The notes: generated by a model from the sequence alone, not told the origin. Shown: positions 1 through 6,013, counted from the first letter of the stretch. The stretch: 12,353 nt of DNA from an uncultured Carnobacterium sp. (GCA_905371865.1 CAJPNA010000026.1:1-12353); one strand, 5' to 3'. Program-made: numbers and translations.

Positions 1-22
1 GTATTTTTGTTCGATCGTTTAG

Positions 23-51
23 TTGACGCACCAACGTAACTTTAGTACACT
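23..51 (+). promoter_or_regulatory. Promoter of the 33-codon unit
   Basis: TTGACG (23-28) and TACACT (46-51) are separated by exactly 17 bases, a good sigma-A arrangement (5/6 and 4/6 matches). Transcription would begin near 58, just upstream of the small ORF at 77. The short distance to the terminator at 165-193 implies a transcript of about 135 bases. Assigned by pattern only. Confidence 0.55.
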
Positions 52-76
52 TGAATTAAATTTGAAGAGAAACATC

Positions 77-178
77 ATGGAATTTTTTATTATTGGTTTA
101 GGCATCTTCTTACTAGTCATTAATTTCTTTACCGTTATCGAATATGTTAACAATTTCGTTATCGAAGCAGCTCTCTGA
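77..178 (+). CDS. Small hydrophobic peptide, 33 aa, unknown
   Basis: The ORF starts with ATG at 77, after a weak purine-rich site (GAAGAGA, 64-70), and stops with TGA at 176-178. The peptide is almost entirely apolar: MEFFIIGLGIF at the start, then a run through about residue 20 that could form one membrane helix. It has three glutamates and no lysine or arginine, unlike typical type I toxin peptides, which usually carry a basic tail. It sits alone between a promoter (23-51) and a terminator (165-193), and its last codons form the left arm of the terminator stem. It could be a leader peptide, a small membrane protein, or just an open stretch inside a small RNA. I recognise no family. Confidence 0.35.
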   Translation: MEFFIIGLGIFLLVINFFTVIEYVNNFVIEAAL

Positions 179-193
179 CCGAGCTGCTTTTTT
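165..193 (+). terminator. Rho-independent terminator over the sORF stop
   Basis: A nine-base stem (165-173 with 181-189) has a seven-base loop (174-180) and runs into a T tract through 193. The stop codon of the 33-codon ORF lies in the loop, so a ribosome finishing that ORF would cover the hairpin. Confidence 0.8.
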
Positions 194-245
194 GTTCCCC
201 CTTTCAAGAATTTTTTTTATTCTTAAATTTTTTTATTCTGTAAGT

Positions 246-602
246 CCGTTTCAAAATTTTGGTGAATTTTCTGTCATAAGCGCCCTTCGCTGGAATGGGA
301 GAAATATAGCATTTCGCTAGTTGAAAAACGAAGAGTATTCGGATTCTATAGGAATAACAATAGCGGTAATAATCGATGTGAATTACTGACTATGGAAATT
401 TATTTCTTAGACTCAGTTTGAAGCTCGATAGGAAACGAGACAGTGGCTCGTTCAGGTATAGCTATTGTTGTTCTTATGAAGATATCCGAATGTGCTCGCA
501 GTCTTTCAAAACAACACAAAAGATATTCTAGTTTCTCCCATTCCAGCTGAAAGCTCATCAGATTTTTACACAAAAAATATCACCAAAATATTACAGAAAC
601 CG
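246..602. ncRNA. Candidate large structured RNA / foldback repeat
   Basis: This gene-free stretch folds on itself over about 357 bases. Outer helix: 246-274 with 570-602, including ten perfect pairs (256-265 with 580-589). Middle helix: 289-304 with 532-547, 16 of 16 pairs. Inner helices: 321-326 with 504-509, 337-344 with 484-491, and 347-364 with 461-478. The last is 18 continuous pairs in which the three non-Watson-Crick positions (347/478, 351/474, 355/470) are all G-U wobbles, which favours a selected RNA helix over a plain DNA palindrome. The tip (365-460) can form small hairpins, such as 395-398 with 403-406 around a TTTA loop inside 385-417, and 424-427 with 436-439. I see no tmRNA, RNase P, SRP, T-box or 6S signature that I recognise. 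Alternatives are a foldback or MITE-like mobile repeat, or an untranslated leader. No clear promoter or terminator frames it, so strand is undecided. Confidence 0.45.
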
Positions 603-669
603 TTTTAATATTACGAAATAAAAAAGTTTCCTAAAAATCTATAAAATACAAGAATAAAAAGCCAAATTC

Positions 670-678
670 TGCTATACT
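670..678 (+). promoter_or_regulatory. Extended -10 promoter of mreBCD
   Basis: TGCTATACT is an extended -10 element (TGn followed by a 5/6 match to TATAAT) 56 bases before the mreB start codon. The upstream region is AT-rich with no good -35 hexamer, as is common for extended -10 promoters. Transcription would start near 685, giving a leader of about 49 bases that begins with the hairpin at 686-715. Confidence 0.55.
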
Positions 679-685
679 AGAATAG

Positions 686-715
686 AATTCTTACAGCTTA
701 GTCTGTAGAAGAATT
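686..715 (+). promoter_or_regulatory. Leader hairpin before the mreB RBS
   Basis: Bases 686-692 pair with 709-715 and 693-696 pair with 703-706 around the loop CTTAGT, leaving a two-base bulge (707-708). This makes an 11-pair hairpin ending six bases before the AGGAGG site (721-726). There is no T tract, so it is not a terminator. It may stabilise the 5' end of the mRNA or tune mreB translation; its role is inferred. Confidence 0.4.
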
Positions 716-733
716 ATCGAAGGAGGAAGCAGT

Positions 734-1735
734 GTGGTTGCATTAAATTTTAAAGCACAAAATATCGGAATTGATTTAGGAACAGCTAACACAATTGTTT
801 ATCTTGAAGATGAAGGAATTGTCACACGTGAACCTTCCGTTGTTGCAAAAAATATCGTTACAGAAGAAATTATCGCAGTAGGGAAATCTGCATTTGAAAT
901 GATTGGGAGAACACCAGAAAATATCGTGGCCTTACGACCAATGAAAGATGGCGTAATCGCTGACTACAATACGACGACAGCAATGTTGAAGTATTTCATT
1001 CAGTCGATTATGGGACGTTCATTCTTTAAGCCAGTGGTCATTATTTGTGTGCCAAGCGGCATTACGGATGTTGAAAAGAGAGCCGTTTTAGATGCAACAA
1101 AATATGCTGGAGCTAAAGAAGCGTATGTGGTTGAAGAACCATTCGCTGCTGCGGTTGGAGCGGGACTTCCTGTCACAGATCCAACTGGAAGCATGATTGT
1201 CGATATCGGTGGGGGAACAACGGATGTAGCAACGATTTCTTTAGGAGGAATCGTGAATAGCCGTTCGATTCGTGTAGGTGGAGATGAGCTCAATGAGGCT
1301 ATTATCCAGCATGTTCGTAAAACTTATAATCTGCTCATTGGTGAACGTACAGCAGAGGATTTAAAAATTCAATTAGGCTCTGCTTCTGTCGAAAAAGCTC
1401 AAGGTAACATGCAGGTACGTGGTCGTGACATGGTTACGGGATTACCACGTGTTATTGAAGTGCCTGCAAAAGAAATTGCAGTTGCGATGAGTGAAATTAT
1501 TCATCAAATTTTAGACGCAGTAAAAGATGTATTGGAGCAAACACCTCCAGAAATTTCTGCGGATGTTATTGATCATGGAATCGTATTAACAGGTGGAGGC
1601 GCAATGCTTCGTCATCTTGCTGAGATGATTTCGAAGGAAACACAAGTACCAGCCTTTGTGGCCAATAATCCACTCGACTGTGTTGCCCTAGGAACAGGTG
1701 CGATTTTAGCAAATCCATCATTAATGAAAAAATAG
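734..1735 (+). CDS. mreB: MreB, actin-like cell-shape protein
   Basis: 333 aa, the usual length for MreB. It polymerises with ATP into membrane-bound filaments that guide lateral peptidoglycan synthesis with MreC, MreD, RodA and PBP2. Visible motifs are phosphate-1 GIDLGTANT (residues 12-20), RPMKDGVIAD near 67-77, VPSGIT, EEPFAAAVGAGLP, phosphate-2 DIGGGTTD (157-164), GERTAED and the adenosine motif LTGGGAML. CVPSGIT with EEPFAAA marks the MreB rather than the Mbl branch. The start is GTG at 734, because AGGAGG (721-726) lies seven bases upstream and the protein then begins just before the first beta strand. It is the first gene of mreBCD, with its own extended -10 promoter. Family assignment is very secure. 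Confidence 0.97.
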   Translation: MVALNFKAQNIGIDLGTANTIVYLEDEGIVTREPSVVAKNIVTEEIIAVGKSAFEMIGRTPENIVALRPMKDGVIADYNTTTAMLKYFIQSIMGRSFFKPVVIICVPSGITDVEKRAVLDATKYAGAKEAYVVEEPFAAAVGAGLPVTDPTGSMIVDIGGGTTDVATISLGGIVNSRSIRVGGDELNEAIIQHVRKTYNLLIGERTAEDLKIQLGSASVEKAQGNMQVRGRDMVTGLPRVIEVPAKEIAVAMSEIIHQILDAVKDVLEQTPPEISADVIDHGIVLTGGGAMLRHLAEMISKETQVPAFVANNPLDCVALGTGAILANPSLMKK

Positions 1736-1769
1736 AGTCCGTTGAATAATTTAATAGAGGAGTGATGAT

Positions 1770-2618
1770 GTGAATCCAATTTTTTCAAATAAGAAACTAA
1801 TTGGTTGGGTAATCGGAATCATTGTTGCAGTAGCATTAATCATGTATTCCCTTACTTACGGAAGTAATATCGTGACTCAAGGTGTTAATGATGTAACTAA
1901 TATTCTTGGAAGATTAGTCTCTTATCCAGCAAATAGTATTAATGATTTTATCGATAGTGTGAATGATTTATCAAATACCTATCAAGAAAATCAATCGTTA
2001 AAACAAAAAATCAATACCATTCATGAATTAGAAGTTCAATTGAGTGAGTTAAAACGCGATAACCAAAAGATGAAAGAAACGCTTAAGTTGCAAGATACGC
2101 TCAACGATTATACTTTAGTGAACGCTACAGTAATTGCGCGAAACCCGGATACTTGGCGTGATGTAATAACGATTAATAAAGGTGCAAATGATGGAATCCA
2201 ACCTCAAATGTCTGTGATGAGTGATAATGGTTTAGTAGGAAAAGTTTTAGATGTCAATCCTACAAGCGCACGGATTGCATTGTTATCGAATGCTGATAAT
2301 ACTTTGGTTCGTGTTGCGGCTATGATTCAAAATGAAAAAGAACCTATCTACGGGACCATTACCGGATATGACGAAAAGTCGAATATGCTTGTCATGAGCC
2401 AAATTCAAGCTACTCAAGATATTAAAGTCGGGGATAAAGTTGTGACGAGTGGTTTAGGTGGAATTTCTCCAAATTCACTTTATATCGGAACAGTTGAAGA
2501 AGTGGCAATGGATCGTTTTGGTTTATATAAAGAAGTGAAAATTCGTCCTGCGGCAGATACGAATGATGTTCGTTATGTAACAGTTGTCATTCGTACAAGC
2601 GAAAGTGAGGGGCAATAA
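1770..2618 (+). CDS. mreC: MreC, rod-shape-determining scaffold protein
   Basis: 282 aa, typical of MreC. A short cytoplasmic N-terminus leads into one membrane helix (about residues 10-29), then a Q/E/K-rich coiled coil (about 56-112) that mediates dimerisation, then the extracellular beta-barrel domain containing ARNPDTWRDVITINKGANDGI, GLVGKV and VGDKVVTSGLGGISP. MreC links the cytoskeleton to the elongation synthases outside the membrane. The GTG start at 1770 follows AGAGGAG (1756-1762) by seven bases; the nearby ATGs (1765, 1768) are in another frame and meet TGA at once. It lies 34 bases after mreB and overlaps mreD by one base, so it is part of one operon. Confidence 0.96.
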   Translation: MNPIFSNKKLIGWVIGIIVAVALIMYSLTYGSNIVTQGVNDVTNILGRLVSYPANSINDFIDSVNDLSNTYQENQSLKQKINTIHELEVQLSELKRDNQKMKETLKLQDTLNDYTLVNATVIARNPDTWRDVITINKGANDGIQPQMSVMSDNGLVGKVLDVNPTSARIALLSNADNTLVRVAAMIQNEKEPIYGTITGYDEKSNMLVMSQIQATQDIKVGDKVVTSGLGGISPNSLYIGTVEEVAMDRFGLYKEVKIRPAADTNDVRYVTVVIRTSESEGQ

Positions 2619-3178
2619 TGCGTAACTCCAGAAGAGTTTATTGGGTATTGTTTGTCTTTATTCTAGCTTTCCTAGTGGATGGTGTATTAACCAATCATTT
2701 TTCAACCTTATTTCTGCGTTCTGGCTACAGTTTAACGCCAAGAATTATTATCATTGCAATTGTAATGCTGAATTTTATGATTGACCATAAGGCGATGTTT
2801 TGGTTTTCGACCATTGCAGGCTTTTTAGTAGATAGTTATTACGCAGGAATTCTAGGGATTTATATGGGAATATTTGCAGTCATTGTCCGAGTAATTCGTT
2901 TAGTGCGTACGAATATTTTACAAAATCCATTTACGTTAGGGATAGCATTAGTGTTTTTCTTAAGTTTGACAGAAGTATCTGTTTACTTCGTATATGCCTT
3001 AAGAGGAGTTGTTAGCATGGACTTGAATGAGTTCTTAGTGGCACGATTAGCGGCAACATTAATGCTGAATATAGTGATTTATTATATTCTGTATATTCCA
3101 CTTCGTAATTTTGCAAGGTGGGTGAATGCGACTCCAGTAGTGAGTCCGCATGATTTAATCAATCATCGAAGCAGTTAA
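2618..3178 (+). CDS. mreD: MreD, rod-shape-determining membrane protein
   Basis: 186 aa, about five membrane helices. Very hydrophobic throughout, with a basic N-terminus (MRNSRR). It contains the MreD hallmark stretch GFLVDSYYAGILGIYMGIF (residues about 69-87), in which a conserved aspartate precedes a glycine-rich helix. MreD is the multispanning partner of MreC in the elongasome. The start codon overlaps the mreC stop (TAATG), and GAGGGG (2607-2612) inside mreC serves as the RBS, so translation is coupled. A terminator 15 bases downstream ends the operon. Identification rests on the motif, hydropathy and position together. Confidence 0.93.
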   Translation: MRNSRRVYWVLFVFILAFLVDGVLTNHFSTLFLRSGYSLTPRIIIIAIVMLNFMIDHKAMFWFSTIAGFLVDSYYAGILGIYMGIFAVIVRVIRLVRTNILQNPFTLGIALVFFLSLTEVSVYFVYALRGVVSMDLNEFLVARLAATLMLNIVIYYILYIPLRNFARWVNATPVVSPHDLINHRSS

Positions 3179-3192
3179 TCTAGTTTACCAAT

Positions 3193-3219
3193 AAGGGGTG
3201 GCGAATGCCGGCCCTTTTT
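3193..3219 (+). terminator. Terminator of mreBCD
   Basis: AAGGG (3193-3197) pairs with CCCTT (3212-3216) and TGGC (3199-3202) with GCCG (3207-3210, one G-U), separated by a single G-G mismatch (3198/3211). The loop is GAAT and the T tract runs to 3219. It separates mreBCD from the Pr6Pr-mbl unit. Confidence 0.75.
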
Positions 3220-3254
3220 GTTTAGGCTATTAATACCGACTGTTGTAGCATTTA

Positions 3255-3263
3255 TGCTATAAT
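3255..3263 (+). promoter_or_regulatory. Extended -10 promoter of the Pr6Pr-mbl-epuA unit
   Basis: TGCTATAAT is a perfect -10 hexamer with the TGn extension, 34 bases before the start codon at 3298. No convincing -35 is present at the right distance. It lies after the mreD terminator, so this unit can be transcribed independently of mreBCD. Confidence 0.65.
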
Positions 3264-3297
3264 AAAGAGAATTAGTGTCTTTAGAAAGAGGAATGGA

Positions 3298-3939
3298 ATG
3301 AACAAAGAAACATTTTTGAAACTAAGTTTAATTTCTAAAGGAGTCATTGCTACATGTGCTTTAGTGGGATTCTTAATGGAGATGTTTCTCCATGGATGGC
3401 ATTCTATTCGCTATTACACCAATCAATCTAATTTACTAGTAGTTATTTTTCTAATAACCTTACTGTTAAAATACCGTAAGGAAGGCCATTGGAGTCAGTG
3501 GGATATTCGCTTAAAAGGTGGAATGACAGTTGCGATTCTTCTAACTGGACTGGTTTATCATTTTATGCTAGCTCCTTTAAAAACACCTGAAGAATTTTGG
3601 ACGATAGAAAATTTTCTAGTGCATTATATTGTTCCTTATGGAGCATTGTTAGATTGGGCACTATTTGATAAAGGGCATTGTTATAAGTGGTGGGATCCAT
3701 TTCTATGGACGATTTTACCATTGGCGTATGCAATTATTTCTGTTGCGATTGCGTTAATTACACGAATCCCCATTGGAAATAACCCCGATGAACCGTTCCC
3801 TTATTTCTTCTTGAATGTCGATAAATATGGAATTTTAGGTGTTATTCAGTATAGTTTAGGATTAGCAGCTGCATTTTTAGTAGGCTCCTATGTCCTTGTA
3901 CTTTTTAAAAATGGATTTAAATCAAAGGAATATTTATAA
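3298..3939 (+). CDS. Pr6Pr-type six-helix membrane protein
   Basis: 213 aa, about six membrane helices: residues 14-30, 44-58, 75-92, 106-121, 134-155 and about 178-205. Two family-type motifs stand out: YTNQSN (residues 40-45) at the start of helix 2 and HYIVP (109-113) in helix 4. The family is named but not biochemically defined as far as I know. Its layout recalls the eukaryotic AIG1/ADTRP lipid hydrolases, which use a membrane threonine and histidine; T41 and H109 are the candidate equivalents, which is my inference. AAAGAGGA (3285-3292) is the RBS. The gene ends 14 bases before the second actin gene and shares its promoter, so a role at the membrane linked to envelope growth is possible but unproven. 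Confidence 0.75.
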   Translation: MNKETFLKLSLISKGVIATCALVGFLMEMFLHGWHSIRYYTNQSNLLVVIFLITLLLKYRKEGHWSQWDIRLKGGMTVAILLTGLVYHFMLAPLKTPEEFWTIENFLVHYIVPYGALLDWALFDKGHCYKWWDPFLWTILPLAYAIISVAIALITRIPIGNNPDEPFPYFFLNVDKYGILGVIQYSLGLAAAFLVGSYVLVLFKNGFKSKEYL

Positions 3940-3953
3940 GAGAGGAGACTTTC

Positions 3954-5033
3954 ATGCTTCGAGACATTGGTATTGACTTAGGAACTGCGAATATTTTAGT
4001 ATTTCTAAAAGATCGCGGGATTATATTAAATGAACCTTCATTAGTTGCTTTAGATGAGCGTACTGGAGAAGTGATTGCAGTTGGTGAACGAGCCTATCAA
4101 ATGGTAGGACGTACTCCAAAAGAAATCAATGTTCATCATCCATTAAAAGGTGGAGTAATAGCGGATATTGCGGTTACTGAGCAATTATTAGAATTATTCA
4201 TGCAAAAATTAAACTTAAACAGTTGGTTTTCAAAACCCGATATTTTAATTTGTACGCCCACTAATATTACGACTGTAGAGCAAAAAGCAATTATTCAAGC
4301 AGCAATTAAATGTGGTGGAAGAAATATCTATTTAGAAGAAGAACCAAAAGTGGCCGCTGTAGGAGTAGGTTTAGATATTTTTTCTCCAATTGGAAATATG
4401 GTGATTGATATTGGTGGTGGAACGAGTGATATTGCCGTCTTATCGATGGGCTCAACTGTGACAAGTCGCTCGATTAAATTAGCTGGGGACAATATGGACT
4501 TTGCCATTTCCGAATATATTAAAGACAAGTATCAATTAATTATTGGAGAACGAACTGCTGAAGCGATTAAAATGTCTCTTGGAAGTGCAGTGGAAGTAGA
4601 AGATGAATCTGATATGATTGTCAAAGGAAGAGATATGACGACAGGACTTCCAAAGACGGTGACAATCTATACGAATGAAATCTATCATTGCTTAAAAGAA
4701 ATGTTAGATACCATTGGAGAAGAAGCAAGACTTGTTCTAGAGGCTACTCCTCCAGAATTAGCCGGAGATATTATAGAACGCGGTGTGATGGTTACAGGCG
4801 GAGGCGCATTGATTAATGGGATTGACCGCATGCTCTCTGAAAAACTTCAAGTTCCAGTGATGATTGCAGAAAATCCGCTTCAAAGCGTAGCAATTGGGAC
4901 AGGAATTTTATTAAATCGAATTAAATCAGAAAGAGGTATTTTTGCTGCCATTCGTAGAATTTTTAGTTCGAAGAAAGTCGTAATGAATCCAACCGCTCAT
5001 ATGATTGATGATGAAAGGACAGAAGAATCATGA
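3954..5033 (+). CDS. mbl: Mbl-type MreB paralogue with C-terminal tail
   Basis: 359 aa, about 25 longer than usual. An actin-like filament protein for cell elongation, paralogous to the mreB product at 734. Phosphate-1 is GIDLGTAN (residues 6-13) and phosphate-2 DIGGGTSD (152-159). The diagnostic Mbl stretches are CTPTNITTVEQKAI, CGGRNIYLEEEPKVAAVG and LNEPSLVALD, as opposed to VPSGIT and EEPFAAA in MreB. The usual RP-K-D/N-GVIAD segment reads HHPLKGGVIAD (61-71), a visible departure. After the conserved core, residues 324-359 form a tail: an amphipathic basic stretch (GIFAAIRRIFSSKK, 328-341) and then an acidic end. AGAGGAG (3941-3947) is the RBS, and the stop overlaps the next gene (ATGA). 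Confidence 0.9.
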   Translation: MLRDIGIDLGTANILVFLKDRGIILNEPSLVALDERTGEVIAVGERAYQMVGRTPKEINVHHPLKGGVIADIAVTEQLLELFMQKLNLNSWFSKPDILICTPTNITTVEQKAIIQAAIKCGGRNIYLEEEPKVAAVGVGLDIFSPIGNMVIDIGGGTSDIAVLSMGSTVTSRSIKLAGDNMDFAISEYIKDKYQLIIGERTAEAIKMSLGSAVEVEDESDMIVKGRDMTTGLPKTVTIYTNEIYHCLKEMLDTIGEEARLVLEATPPELAGDIIERGVMVTGGGALINGIDRMLSEKLQVPVMIAENPLQSVAIGTGILLNRIKSERGIFAAIRRIFSSKKVVMNPTAHMIDDERTEES

Positions 5034-5224
5034 GGGAACAATTAAAGAATAGTCGATATTTACTATTTACTGCACTTTTGCGCATCTTAGTTTTCCTTTT
5101 GCTTGCGCTCATCTTATTTGCTCTTGGTTTAATGATTGGATATGCAGTTCTTGGTGAAGGTAAAAATCCACTAGATATTTTTTCTAAAGAAATTTGGGAT
5201 AAGATTTTTAGATTTATCAATTAG
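5030..5224 (+). CDS. epuA: EpuA-family small membrane protein
   Basis: 64 aa. A basic N-terminus (MREQLKNSRY) precedes one long hydrophobic helix (about residues 13-40), then the motif MIGYAVLGEGKNPLDIFSK and a short tail with aromatic residues (IWDKIFRFIN). The MIGY-LG-G-NP-D-F pattern is what I recall of the EpuA family (PF11772), which databases often mislabel as RNA polymerase subunit beta. Function is not established. Its ATG overlaps the mbl stop codon (ATGA), so it is translationally coupled to the actin gene; neighbourhood with mbl or murA genes is common in related bacteria. No terminator follows, so some read-through into clpP is possible. Confidence 0.7.
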   Translation: MREQLKNSRYLLFTALLRILVFLLLALILFALGLMIGYAVLGEGKNPLDIFSKEIWDKIFRFIN

Positions 5225-5235
5225 GAAGCATATAA

Positions 5236-5252
5236 ATTGACCTTTATTGACT
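5236..5252 (+). promoter_or_regulatory. CtsR operator of clpP
   Basis: Read on the minus strand, this is AGTCAAT-AAA-GGTCAAT: two direct heptads three bases apart, matching the CtsR consensus RGTCAAA-NAN-RGTCAAA except for the last base of each heptad. It covers the -35 of the clpP promoter, where a repressor would block RNA polymerase. CtsR control of clpP is well established in Bacillota. Confidence 0.8.
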
Positions 5253-5265
5253 ATTGAAGTAGACT
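5237..5265 (+). promoter_or_regulatory. clpP promoter
   Basis: TTGACC (5237-5242) and TAGACT (5260-5265) are 17 bases apart. The -35 lies inside the CtsR operator. Transcription would begin near 5272, giving a leader of about 24 bases up to the RBS GGAGG (5284-5288). Confidence 0.65.
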
Positions 5266-5295
5266 TAAACAAATATTAGATTTGGAGGAAGTAGT

Positions 5296-5877
5296 ATGAA
5301 TTTAATTCCAACAGTTATCGAGCAATCCTCTCGTGGAGAACGCGCTTATGATATTTACTCACGTTTATTAAAAGACCGTATTATTATGGTGAGCGGACCC
5401 GTTCATGATGAGATGGCAAATGCGATTATCGCGCAATTATTATTTTTAGATGCACAAGATCCTGAGAAAGATATTTACATGTATATCAACTCTCCAGGTG
5501 GAAGTGTAACAGCTGGTTTAGCCATCTACGATACGATGAATTTCATTAAAGCTGATGTTCAAACGATTGCGATGGGACTTGCAGCATCCATGGGATCATT
5601 CCTATTAACAGCAGGTGCGAAGGGGAAACGATTCGCTTTACCAAACGCTGAAATCTTAATTCACCAACCTTTAGGAGGAGCGCAAGGGCAAGCAACAGAA
5701 ATCGAAATCGCAGCGCGTCAAATCCTAAAAACACGTGAACGTTTAAATAAAATCTTGGCAAAACAAACAGGACAAAAATTATCACGTATCGAAAAAGATA
5801 CAGATCGTGATAACTACATGACCGCACAAGAAGCCTTAGAATATGGCTTAATTGATGCGATTATGGAGAATAGATAA
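5296..5877 (+). CDS. clpP: ClpP, ATP-dependent Clp protease proteolytic subunit
   Basis: 193 aa, full length. It forms the double-heptameric serine peptidase barrel that works with ClpX, ClpC or ClpE to degrade unfolded and regulatory proteins in the cytosol. The catalytic triad is at the standard positions: Ser98 (in GLAASMGSF), His123 (in LIHQPLGG) and Asp172 (in TDRDNYMTA). INSPGGSVTAG (residues 64-74) forms the oxyanion region, and the N-terminus MNLIPTVIEQSSRGERAYDI is the processed axial loop. GGAGG (5284-5288) lies seven bases before the ATG. It stands alone between a CtsR-controlled promoter and a strong terminator, as expected of a stress gene. Confidence 0.98.
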   Translation: MNLIPTVIEQSSRGERAYDIYSRLLKDRIIMVSGPVHDEMANAIIAQLLFLDAQDPEKDIYMYINSPGGSVTAGLAIYDTMNFIKADVQTIAMGLAASMGSFLLTAGAKGKRFALPNAEILIHQPLGGAQGQATEIEIAARQILKTRERLNKILAKQTGQKLSRIEKDTDRDNYMTAQEALEYGLIDAIMENR

Positions 5878-5894
5878 TATTTTTATCAATGATT

Positions 5895-5933
5895 CATGCA
5901 GAGGAACCTATGTGTTCTTCTGCATGTTTTTTT
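5895..5933 (+). terminator. clpP terminator
   Basis: A 13-pair stem (5895-5907 with 5914-5926, one G-U) with a six-base loop is followed by seven T. It is one of the strongest terminators in the window and isolates clpP from the kinase gene. Confidence 0.9.
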
Positions 5934-5957
5934 CGCGTTATATCTTCCTTTTTAGTC

Positions 5958-5973
5958 TTGGAAGCGGTACAAT
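5958..5973 (+). promoter_or_regulatory. Candidate CcpA (cre) site
   Basis: TTGGAAGCGGTACAAT matches the degenerate cre pattern WTGNNANCGNWNNCAW at every fixed position but one (A instead of C at position 14). It overlaps the proposed -35 of the kinase gene, a position where CcpA would repress. Carbon catabolite control of an amino-sugar kinase is plausible, but the site is imperfect. Confidence 0.45.
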
Positions 5974-5986
5974 GGGAATGTATTAT
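5958..5986 (+). promoter_or_regulatory. Promoter of the kinase gene
   Basis: TTGGAA (5958-5963) and TATTAT (5981-5986) are 17 bases apart, and transcription would start near 5993. TACAAT at 5968-5973 is an alternative -10 but lacks a good -35. Confidence 0.5.
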
Positions 5987-6013
5987 TTGTAAATTGCTAA
6001 AGGAGAAAAAGGA

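Noticed and set aside
1..39. Frame 1 reads 12 codons then TAA, possibly the tail of an upstream gene
   Set aside because: Too short to identify, no recognisable C-terminus, and it overlaps the promoter at 23-51. It may be real but cannot be supported from this window.
19..207. 62-codon minus-strand ORF at the left edge
   Set aside because: It is antisense to the 33-codon unit, includes the terminator hairpin, has no good RBS, and its composition (K/T/S-rich) matches no family I know.
246..602. tmRNA, RNase P, SRP or T-box as the identity of the foldback
   Set aside because: None of the expected marks is present: no tmRNA tRNA-like ends, no RNase P GAGGAAAGTCC core, no SRP GGAAG tip, no T-box AGGGTGGNACCGCG. 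A 6S-like fold is possible in outline, but the unit is too long and branched to claim it.
4963..5220. 85-codon minus-strand ORF over the mbl-epuA junction
   Set aside because: It is the complement of two coupled coding regions and has no RBS or promoter of its own.
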